The notes under the pieces are model-generated. The model did no database searches, was not told where the DNA came from, and worked only from the letters and a program-made list of their open reading frames with translations. A DNA stretch of 6,348 bases, taken from the NCBI GenBank assembly GCA_937927675.1, contig CALBSG010000021.1:1-6348 (forward strand). Reading direction: 5' to 3'. Origin of the DNA: an uncultured Paracoccaceae bacterium. GTDB lineage: Bacteria; Pseudomonadota; Alphaproteobacteria; Rhodobacterales; Rhodobacteraceae. Position 1 is the stretch's first letter; each line of letters starts with the position of its first letter. The position numbers and the translations under genes are program-made. Below, one piece after another: positions 5,545 to 6,348 of this stretch.

Positions 5545-5862
5545 ATGCAAGTTCTGACGCGGCCCTGGGGGGCGATGCATTACCGAATCGACGGTGCGAC
5601 CAGTGGCCCAACCGTGGTTTTCGCCAATTCTCTGGGCACCGACCTGCGGCTGTGGGACAGCCTGCTGCCGCATCTCCCGACGGGGCTGCGCTATGTCCGC
5701 TATGACAAGCGCGGGCATGGCTTGTCTGATTTGGGTGGGCCGGTGACCGCCGCCGACCTGGCCGCGCACCACCTGCTGCTGGCCGGCGGCATCGGCGTGA
5801 CACCGATTCCCTCGATTCTCGAGGCGATGACGTCGCGGGTCGACACGATCGCGGTTGACTGA
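5545..5862 (+). CDS. pcaD: 3-oxoadipate enol-lactonase, 5' fragment running into foreign sequence
   Basis: The first ~74 residues are a good alpha/beta-hydrolase N-terminus of PcaD type: MQVLTRPWGAMHYRIDG, VVFANSLGTDLRLWDSLLPHLP (oxyanion-hole region, about 24-45), and RYDKRGHGLSDLGGPVTAADLAA (52-74). PcaD hydrolyses 3-oxoadipate enol-lactone to 3-oxoadipate. A whole enzyme has about 260 residues, with the nucleophile (GxSxG) shortly after this point, then Asp and His. None of these is present. From about residue 75 (base 5767) the sequence becomes HHLLLAGGIGVTPIPSILEAM and stops at residue 105. That tail resembles a ferredoxin-reductase NAD-binding motif and not any part of PcaD. The product as written cannot be a working lactonase. 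The gene is divergent from pcaQ, as expected of the first gene of a pca operon. N-terminal identity is well supported; the reading frame as a single protein is probably a junction artefact. Confidence 0.8.
   Translation: MQVLTRPWGAMHYRIDGATSGPTVVFANSLGTDLRLWDSLLPHLPTGLRYVRYDKRGHGLSDLGGPVTAADLAAHHLLLAGGIGVTPIPSILEAMTSRVDTIAVD
5767..5862 (+). other. Junction segment: 3' end of an unidentified gene fused in frame to pcaD
   Basis: About 32 codons that belong neither to PcaD nor to the following gene. LLLAGGIGVTPI is the typical NAD-binding motif of ferredoxin-NADP-reductase-like oxidoreductases (for example reductase components of Rieske oxygenases), but such proteins run on for roughly 100 more residues, whereas here a stop follows after SRVDTIAVD. 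From about 5811 the DNA already has the TCGA-rich character of the downstream gene, and the stop lies 6 bases before that gene's start, as in an operon. The later part is therefore probably the 3' end of a gene native to the second genome. The exact breakpoint, and whether there are one or two, cannot be fixed from the sequence. Confidence 0.45.
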
Positions 5863-5868
5863 ACGCCG

Positions 5869-6348
5869 ATGTCGCACGACAAGATGCCCGAGTCGTGGAT
5901 CGACTACCTGAACCGCCTCGACGTCGAGCGCCTCGAACTCACCAACGACGAGATCCTCGACGCGGTCGAGCGAGGGCTGAGGCTCCAGGGTCAGGGTGAA
6001 TCGGTCATCGAACCTCGCGTGCATCTCGAACCGGGCGTCTCGAATGGCCACTTCAACGTGCTCCGCGGCTCCTTGGGTGGCGACATCGACATCGCGGGAG
6101 TGAAGGTCGTCGGCGACTTCGTCGACAACTACAAGGTCGGGCTCCCGAGTGAGCTTGCACTCCTCAACTTGATGGACCGACGAACAGGCCAGCCTCGGGC
6201 GGTCATCGATGCGTCGTATCTCACCGACATGCGCACCGGTGCGGTGACGGCACTCGGGGCAAAGCACCTCGCCCGCAAAGGCTCCAAGGTGCTCGGTCAC
6301 GTCGGTGCTCGCGGTACTGCGTATTGGAACGTGCGTCTTCTCGATCAC
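5869..6348 (+). CDS. Ornithine cyclodeaminase/mu-crystallin family protein (3' end outside window)
   Basis: An open frame of 160 codons running to the window edge, with clear family features: N-terminal LDVERLELTNDEILDAVERGLRLQ, GHFNVLRGSLGG (60-71), AGVKVVGDFVDNYKVGLPSELALLNL (76-101), whose Lys79 fits the family's active-site lysine, and AVIDASYLTDMRTGAVTALGAKHLA (111-135), whose Arg122 fits the conserved substrate-binding Arg. The Rossmann glycine motif is VLGHVGARGTAYWN (141-154). Members remove ammonia from ornithine, reduce imines or dehydrogenate amino acids with NAD(P); the substrate cannot be told here. Usual length is about 330 residues, so roughly half is present. Start is ATG 5869, 6 bases after the preceding stop and in the same frame; ATG 5884 is an alternative, and neither has a clear ribosome site. 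Base use (abundant CTC, GTC, GAC, TCG; TCGA-rich) differs from the rest of the window and suggests another genome, perhaps actinobacterial. Confidence 0.88.
   Translation, partial: MSHDKMPESWIDYLNRLDVERLELTNDEILDAVERGLRLQGQGESVIEPRVHLEPGVSNGHFNVLRGSLGGDIDIAGVKVVGDFVDNYKVGLPSELALLNLMDRRTGQPRAVIDASYLTDMRTGAVTALGAKHLARKGSKVLGHVGARGTAYWNVRLLDH

Noticed and set aside
5545..5862. A real PcaD-oxidoreductase fusion protein as a new enzyme
   Set aside because: Neither half is complete: the hydrolase lacks its catalytic residues and the oxidoreductase-like part is only a motif of about 12 residues. With the composition change just downstream, a junction is far more likely.
5530..6348. Long minus-strand open frame (about 272 codons) across the pcaD junction and the right end
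   Set aside because: It is antisense to the well-supported ornithine cyclodeaminase-family gene and to the pcaD start, has no recognisable domain, and is the kind of open antisense frame that GC-rich coding DNA with many GAC/GTC/CTC codons produces. It also crosses the composition break.

Overview
The window looks like a piece of an alphaproteobacterial genome, most likely Rhodobacterales. The protein resemblances and gene combinations (PcaQ/PcaD/PcaF-type proteins, PxpABC, and a GTP cyclohydrolase II gene coupled to a small L,D-transpeptidase) point that way. Its last ~550 bases look as if they come from a different genome. I found no RNA genes, CRISPR arrays, insertion sequences or clear intrinsic terminators, and no gene-free stretch longer than about 130 bases.

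Layout. (1) 1-407: 3' part of ribA (GTP cyclohydrolase II, riboflavin pathway), cut by the window edge. It is coupled through a GTGA overlap to a 166-residue YkuD-type L,D-transpeptidase domain protein (404-904). (2) 901-2106, minus strand: a 401-residue thiolase with the features of 3-oxoadipyl-CoA thiolase (PcaF), the last step of the beta-ketoadipate pathway. Its stop shares the four bases TTAA with the stop of the L,D-transpeptidase gene. (3) A 126-bp divergent spacer, then pxpA-pxpB-pxpC (2233-4564), the three subunits of the prokaryotic ATP-dependent 5-oxoprolinase, joined by ATGA and GTGA overlaps. (4) 4555-5478, minus strand: a LysR-type regulator of the PcaQ type, overlapping the end of pxpC by 10 bp. 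(5) 5545 onward: the start of pcaD (3-oxoadipate enol-lactonase), divergent from pcaQ, with an AT-rich spacer holding several TTATGC/TGCATNAT elements that are probable PcaQ operator parts.

Functional picture: pcaQ, pcaD and pcaF belong to protocatechuate/beta-ketoadipate catabolism (enol-lactone to 3-oxoadipate; 3-oxoadipyl-CoA to succinyl-CoA plus acetyl-CoA). A compact 5-oxoprolinase operon lies between pcaF and pcaQ.

The main anomaly is at the right end. pcaD reads normally for about 74 codons, then around 5767 changes to sequence that is not an enol-lactonase. A short stretch resembles a ferredoxin-reductase NAD-binding motif (AGGIGVTPI), followed by a stop at 5860-5862. Then comes the 5' part of an ornithine cyclodeaminase/mu-crystallin family gene (5869 to the edge) in DNA that is strikingly TCGA-rich. 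The simplest reading is an assembly chimera or a recombination junction that removed the rest of pcaD. I regard this as the most important thing to check, and not as evidence of a new fusion protein.
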